Positions 47,980-58,593 are shown, counted from the first letter of the stretch. The stretch is 64,000 nt of DNA from Bacillus sp. 491mf (GCF_900112415.1 NZ_FOLV01000002.1:186001-250000); one strand, 5' to 3'. A program made the numbers and translations. Notes: a model not told the origin generated them from the letters alone.

Positions 47980-48510
47980 TATATAAATTCATTTTGCTGT
48001 TTCGACATCTTTGTCTAGCTCTGCCTCCTAGGCCCTCATGTCTAAGACCTTCCACACGAGAAGGTAAAAAATACCTTCCGTGCGAAAGAACCTTAGCCAA
48101 TGGGCCAAAACAGTCGGCTCCGCTTTTCTTAAGAAGTTAGGCGGGAGATAAACTGCCCGTAAAAGCCCGATTGGTGAGGGCTGATAATCAGTGGGGGATG
48201 AAGAAAACCCCCACTGATTAAAGTTTTACTTTATGTCCAGCTCCTGCGGCTAGAATGGTCGGTGGCTTCGCGCCTTCCTCCGAGGCATAATACGTCTCTC
48301 TGTTAGGAGCTCCATCCCCCTCCCATTCTGATCAAGCCGCCTCCGCTTTTCTTTATAGGTCACTGTTATGCATAGCAAAAAGAAACTTGTTTTCTCCTTC
48401 TGTTTTACACAATGCATGTGGCAGGAATAGGATTTGACCGCTTCTATACGCGGCCAGATGCTCTTGCCCTCCTGAAAAAGGGGGATTTTATGTCGTGCTT
48501 TCAATTTGTA
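47980..48510 (+). repeat. Composite repeat: family C copy 4 containing B, half of bcr1 (A) and D
   Basis: Order on the + strand: C head (ATATAAATTC, TTCGACATCTTTG, TAGCTCTGC), B insert (from CTCCTAGGCCCTCATG to CCGCTTTTCTT near 48132), half of a bcr1-like element (AAGAAGTTAGGCGGGAG to TTTTACTTTAT), D (GTCCAGCTCCTGCGG to GCCTCCGCTTTTCTT near 48356), rest of B (TATAGGTCACTG), then the C tail with the hairpin at 48434-48457 and ATTTTATGTCG. It fills the ndk-aroC gap. Confidence 0.85.
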
Positions 48511-48582
48511 CTTATATACTTACGAAACAATAAAGGTTATGATATAGTGTTACATAAATACTGAAGTAAAGGGGAGTAACCG

Positions 48583-49755
48583 ATGAGATATATAACAGCT
48601 GGTGAATCTCACGGACCGCAACTAACGACAATATTAGAGGGGATTCCGGCAGGTTTATCTTTAGTAGCAGATGATATTAATACAGAGTTAGAAAGAAGAC
48701 AAAAAGGCTACGGTCGTGGACGCCGCATGCAAATTGAAAAAGATCAAGTTCAAATTTTAAGCGGTGTTCGTCATGGATATACAATTGGTGCACCAATTAC
48801 ACTAGTTGTCGAAAATCGTGATTTTACACATTGGACAAAAGTTATGGGGGCAGAGCCGTTAACAGATGAAGAATCTAAGGAAGTAAAACGGCAAATTACA
48901 AGACCTCGCCCAGGACATGCAGATTTAAACGGAGCAATTAAATATGGCCATCGTGATATGCGAAATGTATTAGAGCGTTCTTCTGCTAGGGAAACGACGG
49001 TTCGTGTTGCTGCTGGGGCTGTTGCAAATCGTATTTTAGAAGAATTGGGGATAAAAGTAGCGGGACATGTTATTGAAATTGGGGGAGTAAAAGCAGAAAA
49101 GCAATCGTATACCTCTATTGAAGAGCTACAAACGATTACAGAGGCCTCTCCTGTTCGTTGTTTAGACGAAGAAGCAGGAAAGAAAATGATGCAGGCAATT
49201 GATGATGCGAAAACAAACGGAGATTCTATCGGAGGAATCGTTGAAGTTGTTGTTGAAGGGATGCCGACTGGTGTTGGAAGTTATGTGCATTACGATCGTA
49301 AATTGGATGCAAAACTTGCAGCGGCGATCATGAGTATTAATGCATTCAAAGGTGTGGAGATTGGAATTGGCTTTGAAGCAGCTCATAAGCCTGGAAGCCT
49401 TGTTCATGACGAGATTTTATGGGACGAGGACAATGGATATACAAGACGTACAAATAACGCTGGTGGATTAGAAGGCGGTATGACGACTGGGATGCCAGTT
49501 ATTGTTCGCGGGGTTATGAAACCAATTCCAACTTTATATAAACCACTGCAAAGTATAGATATTGATACGAAAGAAGTGTTTCAAGCAAGTATTGAACGGT
49601 CTGATAGCTGTGCAGTGCCAGCAGCGAGTGTTGTAGCAGAAGCTGTTGTAGCTTGGGAACTTGCAGCAGCTGTCATTGAACAATTTGGAACGGATCGCAT
49701 CGATTTAATTCGTGAAAATATAAAGAAACATAACGAATATGCGAGGGAGTTTTAA
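48583..49755 (+). CDS. aroC: Chorismate synthase
   Basis: Last step of the shikimate pathway, FMN dependent. The 390-aa protein has [31 protein letters not shown] and RSSARET, all family signatures. Starts with ATG after AAGGGGAG. It begins aroC-aroB-aroH-hisC; the stop overlaps aroB (TAATG). Confidence 0.96.
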   Translation: MRYITAGESHGPQLTTILEGIPAGLSLVADDINTELERRQKGYGRGRRMQIEKDQVQILSGVRHGYTIGAPITLVVENRDFTHWTKVMGAEPLTDEESKEVKRQITRPRPGHADLNGAIKYGHRDMRNVLERSSARETTVRVAAGAVANRILEELGIKVAGHVIEIGGVKAEKQSYTSIEELQTITEASPVRCLDEEAGKKMMQAIDDAKTNGDSIGGIVEVVVEGMPTGVGSYVHYDRKLDAKLAAAIMSINAFKGVEIGIGFEAAHKPGSLVHDEILWDEDNGYTRRTNNAGGLEGGMTTGMPVIVRGVMKPIPTLYKPLQSIDIDTKEVFQASIERSDSCAVPAASVVAEAVVAWELAAAVIEQFGTDRIDLIRENIKKHNEYAREF

Positions 49756-50846
49756 TGGAGACAATACAAATTCAAACTAGTTCTAAACAATACAATGTGT
49801 ATGTCGGAAATGATGCGCTATTACAACTATCAACGCTTATAGAAAATATGAAACCAGCTGTTTCAAATATTTTGCTGATTTCTGATGAAACGGTAGCATC
49901 ATTTCATTTAGACGAAGTGATCAATACTTTGCAGGTAAAACAAGACGTATTTTCGTTCGTGGTTCCAAGTGGCGAGAAAGAAAAATCGTTTGAAAATTAT
50001 TATGCTGCCCAAACGTTTGCACTTGAGAAAGGTTTAGATCGTCATTCGCTTATTCTGGCGCTTGGCGGCGGAATGATTGGGGATTTAGCAGGATTTGTTG
50101 CAGCAACGTTTATGAGAGGGATTCGATTTGTCCAAATACCGACAACTTTACTTGCGCATGATAGTGCAGTTGGAGGGAAAGTGGCAATTAATCATCCGCT
50201 TGGAAAAAATATGATTGGCGCATTTCATCAGCCAGAAGCGGTGATTTATCATACTCCGTTTTTAAATTCGCTTTCAGAAAAAGAATGGCGCTCTGGTTTT
50301 GCGGAGGCAATTAAACATTCACTTATTGGGGATGTAGAATTATATCATTGGCTTCGTAAAGAAGTGAAACAGCTGACTGAATTACGAGATGATAAGTTAA
50401 TTTATACACTACAACGTGCGATTCCAGTAAAAGCAAAAATTGTTGCAGAAGATGAAACTGAAAAAGGTATTCGTGCTCACTTAAACTTTGGGCACACACT
50501 TGGACATGCGCTTGAAAAAGAGATGGGATATGGCAACATAACACATGGTGATGGCGTTGCAATTGGCATGTTATTTGCTATCTTTTTAAGTGAACAAATC
50601 TATGAAAAAGACCTTCAATATAAAGAAATCAAACGTTGGTTTACGGCATATGGCTATCCAAGTATGCCGAATACACTTGATGTGAATCGTCTTATTCAAG
50701 TAATGAAGCAAGATAAAAAAGCGAACGGTGGAACAATTCGTATGGTTGTTATGCAGGAGATTGGGGTAGTAGATGTCGTATCTATTTCAGATGAAACCGT
50801 CAAAGCGGCTTTAGAAGCATTTCAAAGAGAGGGGGAATCTATTTGA
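49755..50846 (+). CDS. aroB: 3-dehydroquinate synthase
   Basis: Converts DAHP to dehydroquinate with NAD and a divalent metal. The 363-aa protein has PSGEKEKSF, GGGMIGDLAGFVAATFMRG, the metal His in LNFGHTLGHALE and THGDGVAIGM. ATG overlaps the aroC stop and its end overlaps aroH. Confidence 0.95.
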   Translation: METIQIQTSSKQYNVYVGNDALLQLSTLIENMKPAVSNILLISDETVASFHLDEVINTLQVKQDVFSFVVPSGEKEKSFENYYAAQTFALEKGLDRHSLILALGGGMIGDLAGFVAATFMRGIRFVQIPTTLLAHDSAVGGKVAINHPLGKNMIGAFHQPEAVIYHTPFLNSLSEKEWRSGFAEAIKHSLIGDVELYHWLRKEVKQLTELRDDKLIYTLQRAIPVKAKIVAEDETEKGIRAHLNFGHTLGHALEKEMGYGNITHGDGVAIGMLFAIFLSEQIYEKDLQYKEIKRWFTAYGYPSMPNTLDVNRLIQVMKQDKKANGGTIRMVVMQEIGVVDVVSISDETVKAALEAFQREGESI

Positions 50847-51205
50847 TCCGCGCGATTCGCGGCGCAACTACAGTCAATTGTAATGAAACAGAACAAATAT
50901 TGACTGCAACGGAGCGTTTAGTGAAAGAAATGGCAAGCGATAATAGCGTTTTTCCTGTTGATATTGTATCTGTACTCATTTCAACAACAGCAGATGTAAA
51001 TGCATGTTTCCCAGCGGCAGCACTAAGACGTATGGAAGGCTGGTCATATGTACCGGTTATGTGCATGCAAGAAATAGAAGTACCAGATGCTCTTGAGAAA
51101 TGTATTCGCGTTATGATGACGGTTATGACAAATAAACAGCAGCATGAAATTCAACATGTCTATTTGGAGAAAGCGGTACAACTAAGGCCCGATTTACAAA
51201 AATGA
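50843..51205 (+). CDS. aroH: Chorismate mutase (AroH type)
   Basis: Monofunctional chorismate mutase making prephenate for Phe and Tyr. The 120-aa protein is of the trimeric AroH class: [11 protein letters not shown] at the start, [17 protein letters not shown] in the middle, and a C-terminal [20 protein letters not shown]. It starts with TTG at 50843, overlapping the aroB stop. hisC overlaps at its 3' end. Confidence 0.93.
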   Translation: MIRAIRGATTVNCNETEQILTATERLVKEMASDNSVFPVDIVSVLISTTADVNACFPAAALRRMEGWSYVPVMCMQEIEVPDALEKCIRVMMTVMTNKQQHEIQHVYLEKAVQLRPDLQK

Positions 51206-51219
51206 CAGGAGGAATTCGA

Positions 51220-52332
51220 ATGAAAGTAAAAGAGCAATTATTGTCGCTCAAAGCGTATGTGCCAGGAAGAAATATTGAGGAAGTAAAGAGACAATATGGA
51301 CTATCTAAAATTGTGAAACTAGCGTCAAATGAAAATCCATTTGGATGCTCAAAACGAGTAGATGAAGTGTTGGCATCGTTAGCTGGGCAATATGCGCTCT
51401 ATCCGGACGGCGGGGCGTATGCTCTTCGTGAAACATTAGCAGCGCATCTTCGTGTGAAAGGAGAACAAATTTTATTTGGCAGCGGTTTAGATGAAGTCAT
51501 TCAAATGATTAGCCGTGCTCTTTTACAAGAAGGAACAAATGTTGTCATGGCAAAGCCGACATTTTCGCAATATCGTCATCATGCCGTTATTGAAAAAGCG
51601 GAAGTGCGCGAAGTACCTTTAAAAGATGGTACACATGATTTAGAGGCAATGCTTGCAAAAATTGATGAGCATACACGAATTGTATGGGTTTGTAACCCGA
51701 ATAATCCGACTGGAACATATGTAGCAGAAACACAATTACTTTCATTCTTAGAGGCAGTTCCGAAAAAAACACTTGTTATTATGGATGAAGCATACTATGA
51801 ATATGCTGTGGCGAGTGATTATCCGCAAACATTACCACTTCTAGAGAAGTATGAAAATCTTATGGTATTGCGCACATTTTCAAAAGCATACGGATTAGCG
51901 TCATTTCGCATTGGTTATGCAGTGGGAAATGAAAAGTTAATGCGTTCATTAGAAATCGCTAGATTACCATTTAATACGTCATCAATTGCACAAGTAGTTG
52001 CGCAAGCAGCTGTTGAAGACCAAGCATTTTTACAAGAGTGTGTAAAAGTGAATAATGAAGGATTGCAGCAATATTACGACTTTTGTGAGAAGTATCAGGT
52101 GTTCTATTATCCATCGCAAGCGAATTTTATCTTTTTAGGTCTTGGACTTCCAGGTGATGAGGTCTTTGAAGGATTATTGCAAAAAGGATACATCGTTCGT
52201 TCTGGTGGTCCACTTGGCCTACCAAATGGTATCCGTATTACGGTTGGAACGAAAGAAGAGAATGCTGAAATTATTGCAGTGCTTACTGAGCTTATAGAAA
52301 AAAATGTGAGAAAAGAAGAAACATATTCATAA
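51220..52332 (+). CDS. hisC: Histidinol-phosphate / aromatic aminotransferase
   Basis: PLP-dependent aminotransferase. In B. subtilis HisC serves both histidine and Tyr/Phe synthesis, which fits its place after the aro genes. The 370-aa protein has [25 protein letters not shown] and the PLP Lys in [19 protein letters not shown] at 51220 follows AGGAGG. A terminator follows, so the operon ends here. tyrA and the trp genes are absent. Confidence 0.93.
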   Translation: MKVKEQLLSLKAYVPGRNIEEVKRQYGLSKIVKLASNENPFGCSKRVDEVLASLAGQYALYPDGGAYALRETLAAHLRVKGEQILFGSGLDEVIQMISRALLQEGTNVVMAKPTFSQYRHHAVIEKAEVREVPLKDGTHDLEAMLAKIDEHTRIVWVCNPNNPTGTYVAETQLLSFLEAVPKKTLVIMDEAYYEYAVASDYPQTLPLLEKYENLMVLRTFSKAYGLASFRIGYAVGNEKLMRSLEIARLPFNTSSIAQVVAQAAVEDQAFLQECVKVNNEGLQQYYDFCEKYQVFYYPSQANFIFLGLGLPGDEVFEGLLQKGYIVRSGGPLGLPNGIRITVGTKEENAEIIAVLTELIEKNVRKEETYS

Positions 52333-52379
52333 GATGAAAGAAACGGCTCCATGAATTGGAGTCGTTTCTTTCATCTTAT
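52331..52379 (+). terminator. Terminator after hisC
   Basis: A 21-bp stem (52331-52351 with 52357-52377, one G-U pair), loop TGAAT, then TATTT. Confidence 0.85.
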
Positions 52380-52450
52380 TTGCGAAAAGAAGAAAAAAAG
52401 AAGTACAATAAAGAGAGAATACATAGGTGAATAGTAACGAGGTGATAGAG

Positions 52451-53734
52451 GTGAAACGATTAACAAAGATTAAGAATGGATTAAACGGGACGATTTTTAT
52501 TCCTGGAGATAAATCCATTTCTCATCGTGCTGTCATGTTTGGTGCGATTGCAGAAGGAGTAACGAAGATTACAAATTTTCTTCAAGGTGAAGATTGCTTA
52601 AATACGATTGCTTGTTTTCAAAAGTTAGGCATTACGATTGAGCAAAATGGTACCGATGTCACTGTATATGGAAAAGGATTGCAAGGATTAACAGAACCAA
52701 CGGAAGTACTAGATGTTGGGAATTCAGGGACGACAATTCGGTTAATGCTTGGTATACTCGCAAATGTACCATTCCATTGTACAATTATTGGAGATGCTTC
52801 AATTGGAAAACGCCCGATGAAACGTGTTGTAGAACCCCTTCGTCAAATGGGTGCGAAAATTGATGGAAGAGAAGATGGACAGTATACTCCCCTGTCGATT
52901 CGAGGAGGGAATATAAAAGGTATCCATTATTCTTCACCTGTAGCAAGCGCACAGGTGAAATCAGCTGTACTCCTAGCAGGATTACAAGGGGAAAGCGTGA
53001 CAACTGTGACAGAACCATTACAATCTCGTGATCATACAGAGCGTATGCTACGTGCATTTGGTTGCGGTGTTACGGTTGACGGATTAACTGCATCATTACA
53101 GGGGGGACAAAAGCTCTCTAGCACGAATATTGAGGTGCCAGGAGATATCTCTTCAGCGGCCTTTTTCTTAGCAGCAGGTGCAATTGTATCAAATAGTAAA
53201 ATTGTACTGAAAAATGTAGGATTAAATCCAACAAGAACTGGAATTCTTGATGTACTATCCCAAATGGGTGCCAATTTATCCATAGATAATATAAGAAATG
53301 AAGAATTTGAACCGTGCGGTGATATTACAGTTGAAGCTTCACAGCTAAGAGGGATAGAGATTGGTGGTGCGCTCATCCCAAGACTCATTGATGAAATTCC
53401 CATTATAGCATTGTTAGCAACGCAAGCTGAAGGGATAACTGTAATTAAGGATGCAGAAGAATTAAAAGTAAAAGAAACGAATCGTATTGATACAGTTGTG
53501 AATGAATTAAAAAAATTGGGTGCAAATATTGAAGCGACAGAAGATGGTATGATTGTGCGTGGTAAAGTGCAATTACATGGAAATGTGGTAAATAGTTTTA
53601 GAGATCATCGCATTGGTATGATGTTAGGAATTGCAGCGTGCATAGCAGATGGAGAAGTTATCATTGAAAATAGTGATGCTGTAGCTGTGTCGTATCCAAA
53701 TTTCTTTCAACAGTTACACATGTTGCAAAGCTAG
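52451..53734 (+). CDS. aroA: EPSP synthase (3-phosphoshikimate 1-carboxyvinyltransferase)
   Basis: Joins PEP to shikimate-3-phosphate. The 427-aa protein has [14 protein letters not shown], the [15 protein letters not shown] active-site loop, RPMKRV and [12 protein letters not shown] at 52451 follows GAGGTGA; the longer frame to 52427 is not needed. In B. subtilis this gene (aroE there) follows tyrA; here it stands alone after the hisC terminator. The class (glyphosate-sensitive or not) was not judged. Confidence 0.94.
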   Translation: MKRLTKIKNGLNGTIFIPGDKSISHRAVMFGAIAEGVTKITNFLQGEDCLNTIACFQKLGITIEQNGTDVTVYGKGLQGLTEPTEVLDVGNSGTTIRLMLGILANVPFHCTIIGDASIGKRPMKRVVEPLRQMGAKIDGREDGQYTPLSIRGGNIKGIHYSSPVASAQVKSAVLLAGLQGESVTTVTEPLQSRDHTERMLRAFGCGVTVDGLTASLQGGQKLSSTNIEVPGDISSAAFFLAAGAIVSNSKIVLKNVGLNPTRTGILDVLSQMGANLSIDNIRNEEFEPCGDITVEASQLRGIEIGGALIPRLIDEIPIIALLATQAEGITVIKDAEELKVKETNRIDTVVNELKKLGANIEATEDGMIVRGKVQLHGNVVNSFRDHRIGMMLGIAACIADGEVIIENSDAVAVSYPNFFQQLHMLQS

Positions 53735-53825
53735 AAGAATCTTTTCCTCATCATGATGGTTGATTACATAGAAACAGTTGTTTATTATGAAGTTTACATA
53801 AGTATTTATACAGAAGGAGCGAGTT

Positions 53826-55088
53826 ATGCAAAAGTTTGAAAAAGCTGTTTCATATATTGAAAACGGAGAAGTAGAGAAAGGGTTACAACTATTAGCAGAA
53901 CAAGTAAAACAAAGTACGGATGAAGAAAAGTACGATATTGCTCGTTATTACTATACGCTAGGGTTTATAGATCAAGCGCTAGAAATAGCTGAAGACCTAC
54001 GTTTGCTATATCCAGAAGAAAGTGAATTCACGCTATTTTTAGCAGAGTTATATATTGATTTAGATAAAGAAGATGAAGCCATTGAAGTACTTCACGATAT
54101 TCCTGAGGATGATGAATTATATGTGCAATCTCTACTGCTTGCATCTGATTTATATCAAATGCAAGGTTTTGACGAAGTAGCAGAACAAAAACTATTAAAA
54201 GCGAAAGCAATGATGCCAGACGAGCCAGTGGTTGCTTTTGGACTAGGGGAATTATATAGCAGTAAAGGTGAAGATAGTAAGGCGATTTCATATTATGAAT
54301 CATTACTTCCAGAACATAAAGTAATGGGCGGTGTTATTGTTGCACTTCGCTTGGCTGAAAATTTAAGTGCACTTGGGCAATGGGCTGAAGCGATTTCTTA
54401 TTATGAGGAAGGTTTAGAAGAGCAGAAGGACATTCATTCCTTATTTGGATTTGCGTTTACGCTTTATCAAGGAGAACAGTATCAAAGAGCAATCAGTGTA
54501 TGGGAAGAATTAAAAGAGTTAGATCCAGAGTATGCTTCTTTATATATGTATTTGGCAAAATGCTATGAAAAAGAAGGGATGCTTCAGGAGAGTTATGAAA
54601 CGCTTCAAGAAGGAATAAAAATTGATGAATTATCGGTACCGTTTTATGTAGAGTTTGCTAACATTGCAGCGAAACTAGGGAGAAGAAATGAAGCGGAAGA
54701 TACGCTTAAAAAAGCGTTAGAGCTCGATCCTTCACATTTAGGGGCTATATTAAAATATTCATACATCTTAAAGGAAGAAGAAAGGTACGAAGAGATTATA
54801 ACTGTTGTAGAAAAAGCCATTGATAACGGAGAAATGGACACACAATTACTTTGGGATATTGCTTATGCGAAAAAACAATTAGAATTGTATTCAGATGCAT
54901 TAAAACATTACCAAAGTGCATATACTTCTTTTAAGAATCATCCAGACTTCTTAGAGGAGTACGGCTACTTCTTGTTAGAAGAGGGATTGCGAAAAGAGGC
55001 GAAAGAAGTATTTATACGCTTATTACAACTAGATCCAACGCAAACACATATCGAAGAATTATTATATAATTTAGAAGATTTTTCTTAA
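53826..55088 (+). CDS. ypiA: YpiA, TPR-repeat protein
   Basis: A 420-aa soluble protein built of about ten tetratricopeptide repeats (for example YYTLGFIDQALEIAEDL, GEDSKAISYYESLLPE, GRRNEAEDTLKKALELDPSH). ATG follows AAGGAGC. Located before ypiB, ypiF and the bc complex, as in B. subtilis. No enzyme domain; it probably acts as a scaffold, partner unknown. Confidence 0.9.
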   Translation: MQKFEKAVSYIENGEVEKGLQLLAEQVKQSTDEEKYDIARYYYTLGFIDQALEIAEDLRLLYPEESEFTLFLAELYIDLDKEDEAIEVLHDIPEDDELYVQSLLLASDLYQMQGFDEVAEQKLLKAKAMMPDEPVVAFGLGELYSSKGEDSKAISYYESLLPEHKVMGGVIVALRLAENLSALGQWAEAISYYEEGLEEQKDIHSLFGFAFTLYQGEQYQRAISVWEELKELDPEYASLYMYLAKCYEKEGMLQESYETLQEGIKIDELSVPFYVEFANIAAKLGRRNEAEDTLKKALELDPSHLGAILKYSYILKEEERYEEIITVVEKAIDNGEMDTQLLWDIAYAKKQLELYSDALKHYQSAYTSFKNHPDFLEEYGYFLLEEGLRKEAKEVFIRLLQLDPTQTHIEELLYNLEDFS

Positions 55089-55163
55089 GTCAGAAGGAAA
55101 CTTAATGCTACTTCTTGAATGTAAATAAGTAAATAAAGAAGGGCAGAGGAGGGATTAAGTGCG

Positions 55164-55700
55164 ATGAATACCCCTGTTTCTGTGAACGAAAAGAAAGATT
55201 TCGTAAAATGGTTTTTAAATAATTATCAACTGAAACAGCGAGAATGTGTTTGGATTTTAAATTATTTAATGAGTCACGATCAATTAATGGATAAGGTGCA
55301 TTTTGTAGAGCATGCGAAATATTGTCCGCGTGGGCTAGTGATGTCAGCAAATTGTGTGAAAGATTTACCGTTTCATTTTTATAAACAAAATGTAATGACG
55401 ACTGATGCAGAAAAATCCTTTCATGATATTCGCCTAAACAGAGATGAAGATATTTATATTCAACTTAACTTTAAGTCATCTTTCCAAAATACGAACTATG
55501 TTGCGGTGTTAGAAGAAAACCCATATTTACCGAAGAATATCGAAATAAATGAAAAAGATCGTTTATTAGCAGAGCGATTTTTAGAGGAAAGCGTATATTC
55601 ATTTCGGAAAGAACGACTTTTGAAATTAATTGATGAAGCACTTGATACTCAAGATGAAGAAGCATTTCGCAAGTTAACAGACGAGTTAAAACGCTTATAA
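55164..55700 (+). CDS. ypiB: YpiB, UPF0302 family protein
   Basis: A 178-aa soluble protein of unknown role with a mixed alpha/beta N-terminal part ([23 protein letters not shown]) and a helical acidic tail ([22 protein letters not shown]). ATG at 55164 follows GGAGGGA. Place before ypiF and qcrA fits B. subtilis. A terminator follows. Confidence 0.87.
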   Translation: MNTPVSVNEKKDFVKWFLNNYQLKQRECVWILNYLMSHDQLMDKVHFVEHAKYCPRGLVMSANCVKDLPFHFYKQNVMTTDAEKSFHDIRLNRDEDIYIQLNFKSSFQNTNYVAVLEENPYLPKNIEINEKDRLLAERFLEESVYSFRKERLLKLIDEALDTQDEEAFRKLTDELKRL

Positions 55701-55744
55701 ATTTCTTTATGAAAAATCAATTTTGACAATTTTTAGACTATTCC

Positions 55745-55783
55745 AAAGAAAAACCGTCTTTTATAGATGGTTTTTCTTTTTTT
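55745..55783 (+). terminator. Terminator after ypiB
   Basis: AAAGAAAAACCGTC, loop of 7, GATGGTTTTTCTTT, then TTTT. Confidence 0.88.
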
Positions 55784-55882
55784 ACCTTTATCTGTATGGT
55801 TTAATAGAAATAAAGTAAATTTTTTGTAATCAGTTGAATTACATTGTTAGAGGAGAAATAAAGGGAAAAGGAGGGTATTACG

Positions 55883-56341
55883 TTGAAATGGGCTGTAGCA
55901 GATGTAGAACAATATGAAAAATCGAGAGAATATATTGATACAGGAATTATACCGCTTCTTTCAGTTTCGTTTGAAAAGGGAATGAAGACAGCTGCTGTAG
56001 AAGGAGAATTTATTTCTACTTTAACTAGAGAGCTAGAGAGAGAGTATAAAGGTAGAGTATTCTTATTACCACCATTTACGTATGTAGAAGGAGCGTATGT
56101 AAGTGAGCGCCAACGTCTATGTGAATGGACGAACTATTTAAAAGAGAAAGACTTGAAGCATATTGCGCTAATTACAAGTGATTTTTCTTGGAAAGAAATG
56201 GAGCACGATTTATCAGAACAATTATTTTGTTTACCAGCACTACCATTAAACCAGCTTAGTGATCAAGCGAAAAGAGAAATAGTTCATGCACAAATAAAAA
56301 ATATTATGGAAATATTGACTGAAAAATGGGAAAATAAATAA
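55883..56341 (+). CDS. ypiF: YpiF family protein (DUF2487)
   Basis: A 152-aa soluble protein with no membrane segment (MKWAVADVEQYEKSREYID at the start, RVFLLPPFTYVEG inside). TTG at 55883 follows AAAGGAGGG. It lies directly before qcrA; in B. subtilis ypiF has the same place. It may help the bc complex, but no function is evident. Confidence 0.85.
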   Translation: MKWAVADVEQYEKSREYIDTGIIPLLSVSFEKGMKTAAVEGEFISTLTRELEREYKGRVFLLPPFTYVEGAYVSERQRLCEWTNYLKEKDLKHIALITSDFSWKEMEHDLSEQLFCLPALPLNQLSDQAKREIVHAQIKNIMEILTEKWENK

Positions 56342-56481
56342 TTAATAGAAGGTTTTAATTATTTGAATTAGTATGATATTGACCAATGTAGTAGGGTATT
56401 ATATCATGATAGTGTCCTAGTTTTTATCTTTTATTTCAATTTTTCACGGGGGACAATTTCTGATAGAGGGGGGAAATTTTC

Positions 56482-56994
56482 GTGAGTGAGAGAGAACACA
56501 GGGTGTCAAGAAGGCAGTTTTTGAACTACACTCTTACAGGTGTAGGAGGATTTATGGCGGCAGGGATTTTAATGCCAATGACGCGTTTTGCGCTTGACCC
56601 AGTTCTAAGGAAAGAAGCAGGGGGAGAGATGGTTCCAGTCGCGCAGGTGAAAGATATTACGACTGAACCGAAACGCTTCGATTTTAAGGTGAAACAAGTT
56701 GACGGTTGGTATAAATCAGAAGAACCAAAGTCAGCTTGGGTACACAAAGATGAAAGCGGAGACATTGTGGCATTTTCTCCAATTTGTAAGCATTTAGGAT
56801 GTACAGTAAACTGGAATTCGGACAAGTCACATCCAAATCAATTTTATTGCCCGTGTCACGGGGGGCGTTATTCGAAAGATGGAAAGAACATAAAGGGAAC
56901 ACCTCCGCTTGCGCCGCTTGATGTGTATGAGTCAAAGGTGAAAGATGGAACGCTTTATTTAGGGAAAGCGAAGCCACAAGGGGGGGCAAAGTAG
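56482..56994 (+). CDS. qcrA: QcrA, Rieske iron-sulfur subunit of the menaquinol:cytochrome c reductase
   Basis: Carries electrons from menaquinol to the cytochrome c part. The 170-aa protein has a twin-arginine N terminus (SRRQFLN) with one membrane helix, then the Rieske fold: C102-K-H104..C107 and C123-P-C125-H126, cluster ligands C102/H104 and C123/H126, disulfide C107-C125. GTG at 56482 follows GAGGGGGG. qcrB starts right after its stop. Confidence 0.96.
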   Translation: MSEREHRVSRRQFLNYTLTGVGGFMAAGILMPMTRFALDPVLRKEAGGEMVPVAQVKDITTEPKRFDFKVKQVDGWYKSEEPKSAWVHKDESGDIVAFSPICKHLGCTVNWNSDKSHPNQFYCPCHGGRYSKDGKNIKGTPPLAPLDVYESKVKDGTLYLGKAKPQGGAK

Positions 56995-57669
56995 ATGTTA
57001 AATAAAATTTATGATTGGGTAGATGAACGGCTTGATATTACGCCTTTGTGGCGCGATATTGCAGACCATGAAGTGCCGGAACATGTGAACCCAGCGCATC
57101 ACTTTTCTGCCTTTGTTTACTGCTTTGGTGGTCTTACATTTTTTGTAACTGTTATTCAAATTTTATCAGGAATGTTTTTGACAATGTATTATGTACCAGA
57201 TATAAAAAATGCGTGGGAATCTGTCTATTACTTACAAAATGAAGTGGCATATGGACAAATTGTTCGCGGTATGCATCACTGGGGAGCTAGTCTCGTTATC
57301 GTGATGATGTTTTTACATACACTTCGAGTTTTCTTTCAAGGTGCTTATAAAAAGCCTCGTGAATTAAACTGGATTGTTGGAGTTCTTATTTTCTTTGTTA
57401 TGTTAGGATTAGGTTTTACAGGATATTTATTACCATGGGATATGAAGGCATTATTCGCAACTAAAGTAGGGATTCAAATTGCAGAACAAACACCACTTAT
57501 TGGACCTTATGTAAAAACGTTGCTTGCCGGCCACTCCGAAATTGTCGGTGCTCAAACATTAACTCGCTTCTTTGCTATTCACGTATTCTTCTTGCCAGCT
57601 GCACTTCTCGGATTAATGGCAGTTCACTTCCTTATGATTCGCAAACAAGGTATTTCTGGTCCGCTATAA
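56995..57669 (+). CDS. qcrB: QcrB, cytochrome b subunit (b6 type)
   Basis: The 224-aa b6-type protein holds the haem b pair and the quinol sites in four membrane helices. Haem-ligand His residues appear in GMHHWGASLV, FLHTLRVFF and AIHVFFLPAALLGLMAVHF. It starts at ATG directly after the qcrA stop. qcrC follows after 46 nt. Confidence 0.96.
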   Translation: MLNKIYDWVDERLDITPLWRDIADHEVPEHVNPAHHFSAFVYCFGGLTFFVTVIQILSGMFLTMYYVPDIKNAWESVYYLQNEVAYGQIVRGMHHWGASLVIVMMFLHTLRVFFQGAYKKPRELNWIVGVLIFFVMLGLGFTGYLLPWDMKALFATKVGIQIAEQTPLIGPYVKTLLAGHSEIVGAQTLTRFFAIHVFFLPAALLGLMAVHFLMIRKQGISGPL

Positions 57670-57715
57670 GATGATATTAGATTTAAAGGGAGAACATAAT
57701 TAAAGGAGGGAGACT

Positions 57716-58483
57716 ATGCATCGCGGCAAAGGAATGAAGTTTGTCGGAGACTCGCGAGTACCTGCTGTTAGAAAACCGAATATTCCAAAAGATTACTCGG
57801 AGTATCCAGGGAAAACGGAAGCATTTTGGCCAAACTTTTTATTAAAAGAGTGGATGGTTGGTGCAGTCTTTTTAATTGGCTATCTTTGTTTGACGGTGGC
57901 GCATCCATCGCCATTGGAAAGAATTGCAGATCCTACAGATACAGGTTATATACCACTTCCAGACTGGTATTTCTTATTTCTATACCAATTGTTAAAATAT
58001 TCTTACGCATCTGGTCCGTATACGGTCATTGGTGCATTTATTATGCCGGGTATCGCATTTGGCGCATTATTACTTGCTCCATTTCTTGATCGGGGGCCAG
58101 AACGCAGACCATTTAAGCGTCCAGTTGCAACAGGATTTATGCTTTTAGCATTGGCATCTATCGTTTTCCTAACGTGGGAATCTGTTGCTACGCATGACTG
58201 GGCAGCTGCAAAAAAACAAGGTGCGATTGTAAAAACGGTACAAGTTGATAAAAATGATGACGGTTATAAACTTATGCAAAAAAATACATGTTTAACTTGT
58301 CACGGTGAAAACTTACAAGGGGGAGCAGCAGCTCCAGCATTGCAAAATTTGACATTAAAGCCAGAAGAAATTGCAAAAATTGCAAAAGATGGAAAAGGCG
58401 CAATGCCAAAAGGGGTTTTTAAAGGAACAGATGAAGAGTTGAAAAAAATGTCGGAATTTATTGGAAAATATAACAAAAAATAA
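57716..58483 (+). CDS. qcrC: QcrC, subunit IV fused to cytochrome c
   Basis: The 255-aa protein joins a subunit IV-like membrane part (three helices, DPTDTGYIPLPDWYFLFLYQ) with a C-terminal c-type haem domain: CLTCH near residue 195 and axial Met in KGAMPKG. This fusion is typical of Bacillus bc complexes and is matured by the Res proteins encoded 45 kb upstream. Its TAA stop lies in an ATAAAG that also starts a bcr1-like element. Confidence 0.96.
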   Translation: MHRGKGMKFVGDSRVPAVRKPNIPKDYSEYPGKTEAFWPNFLLKEWMVGAVFLIGYLCLTVAHPSPLERIADPTDTGYIPLPDWYFLFLYQLLKYSYASGPYTVIGAFIMPGIAFGALLLAPFLDRGPERRPFKRPVATGFMLLALASIVFLTWESVATHDWAAAKKQGAIVKTVQVDKNDDGYKLMQKNTCLTCHGENLQGGAAAPALQNLTLKPEEIAKIAKDGKGAMPKGVFKGTDEELKKMSEFIGKYNKK

Positions 58484-58534
58484 AGTGAAACTTCCATCAG
58501 TGGAGGTCTTAATGTCCGCGAATAGCGGGATAAA
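58480..58534 (+). repeat. Short bcr1-like element (family A) at the qcrC stop codon
   Basis: A 55-bp unit: left ATAAAGTGAAACTTCCATCAG, right CGAATAGCGGGATAAA. The ATAAA borders frame it as direct repeats and the inner 100 bp are missing. The left ATAAA contains the qcrC stop. Confidence 0.85.
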
Positions 58535-58537
58535 TAA

Positions 58538-58568
58538 GAGCTGACTACAATTTTGTAGTCAGTTTTTC
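58538..58568 (+). terminator. Terminator after qcrC
   Basis: CTGACTACAA (58541-58550) with TTGTAGTCAG (58553-58562), then TTTTT. Confidence 0.88.
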
Positions 58569-58593
58569 TATTTTAGGAAGAGAATTTGCTATA

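Noticed and set aside
47849-48100. 83-codon minus-strand open frame after ndk
   Set aside because: It spans the ndk terminator and repeat head; the peptide comes from the inverted repeat and B element.
48250-48504. 84-codon minus-strand open frame before aroC
   Set aside because: It lies entirely in the composite repeat and has no ribosome site or recognisable product.
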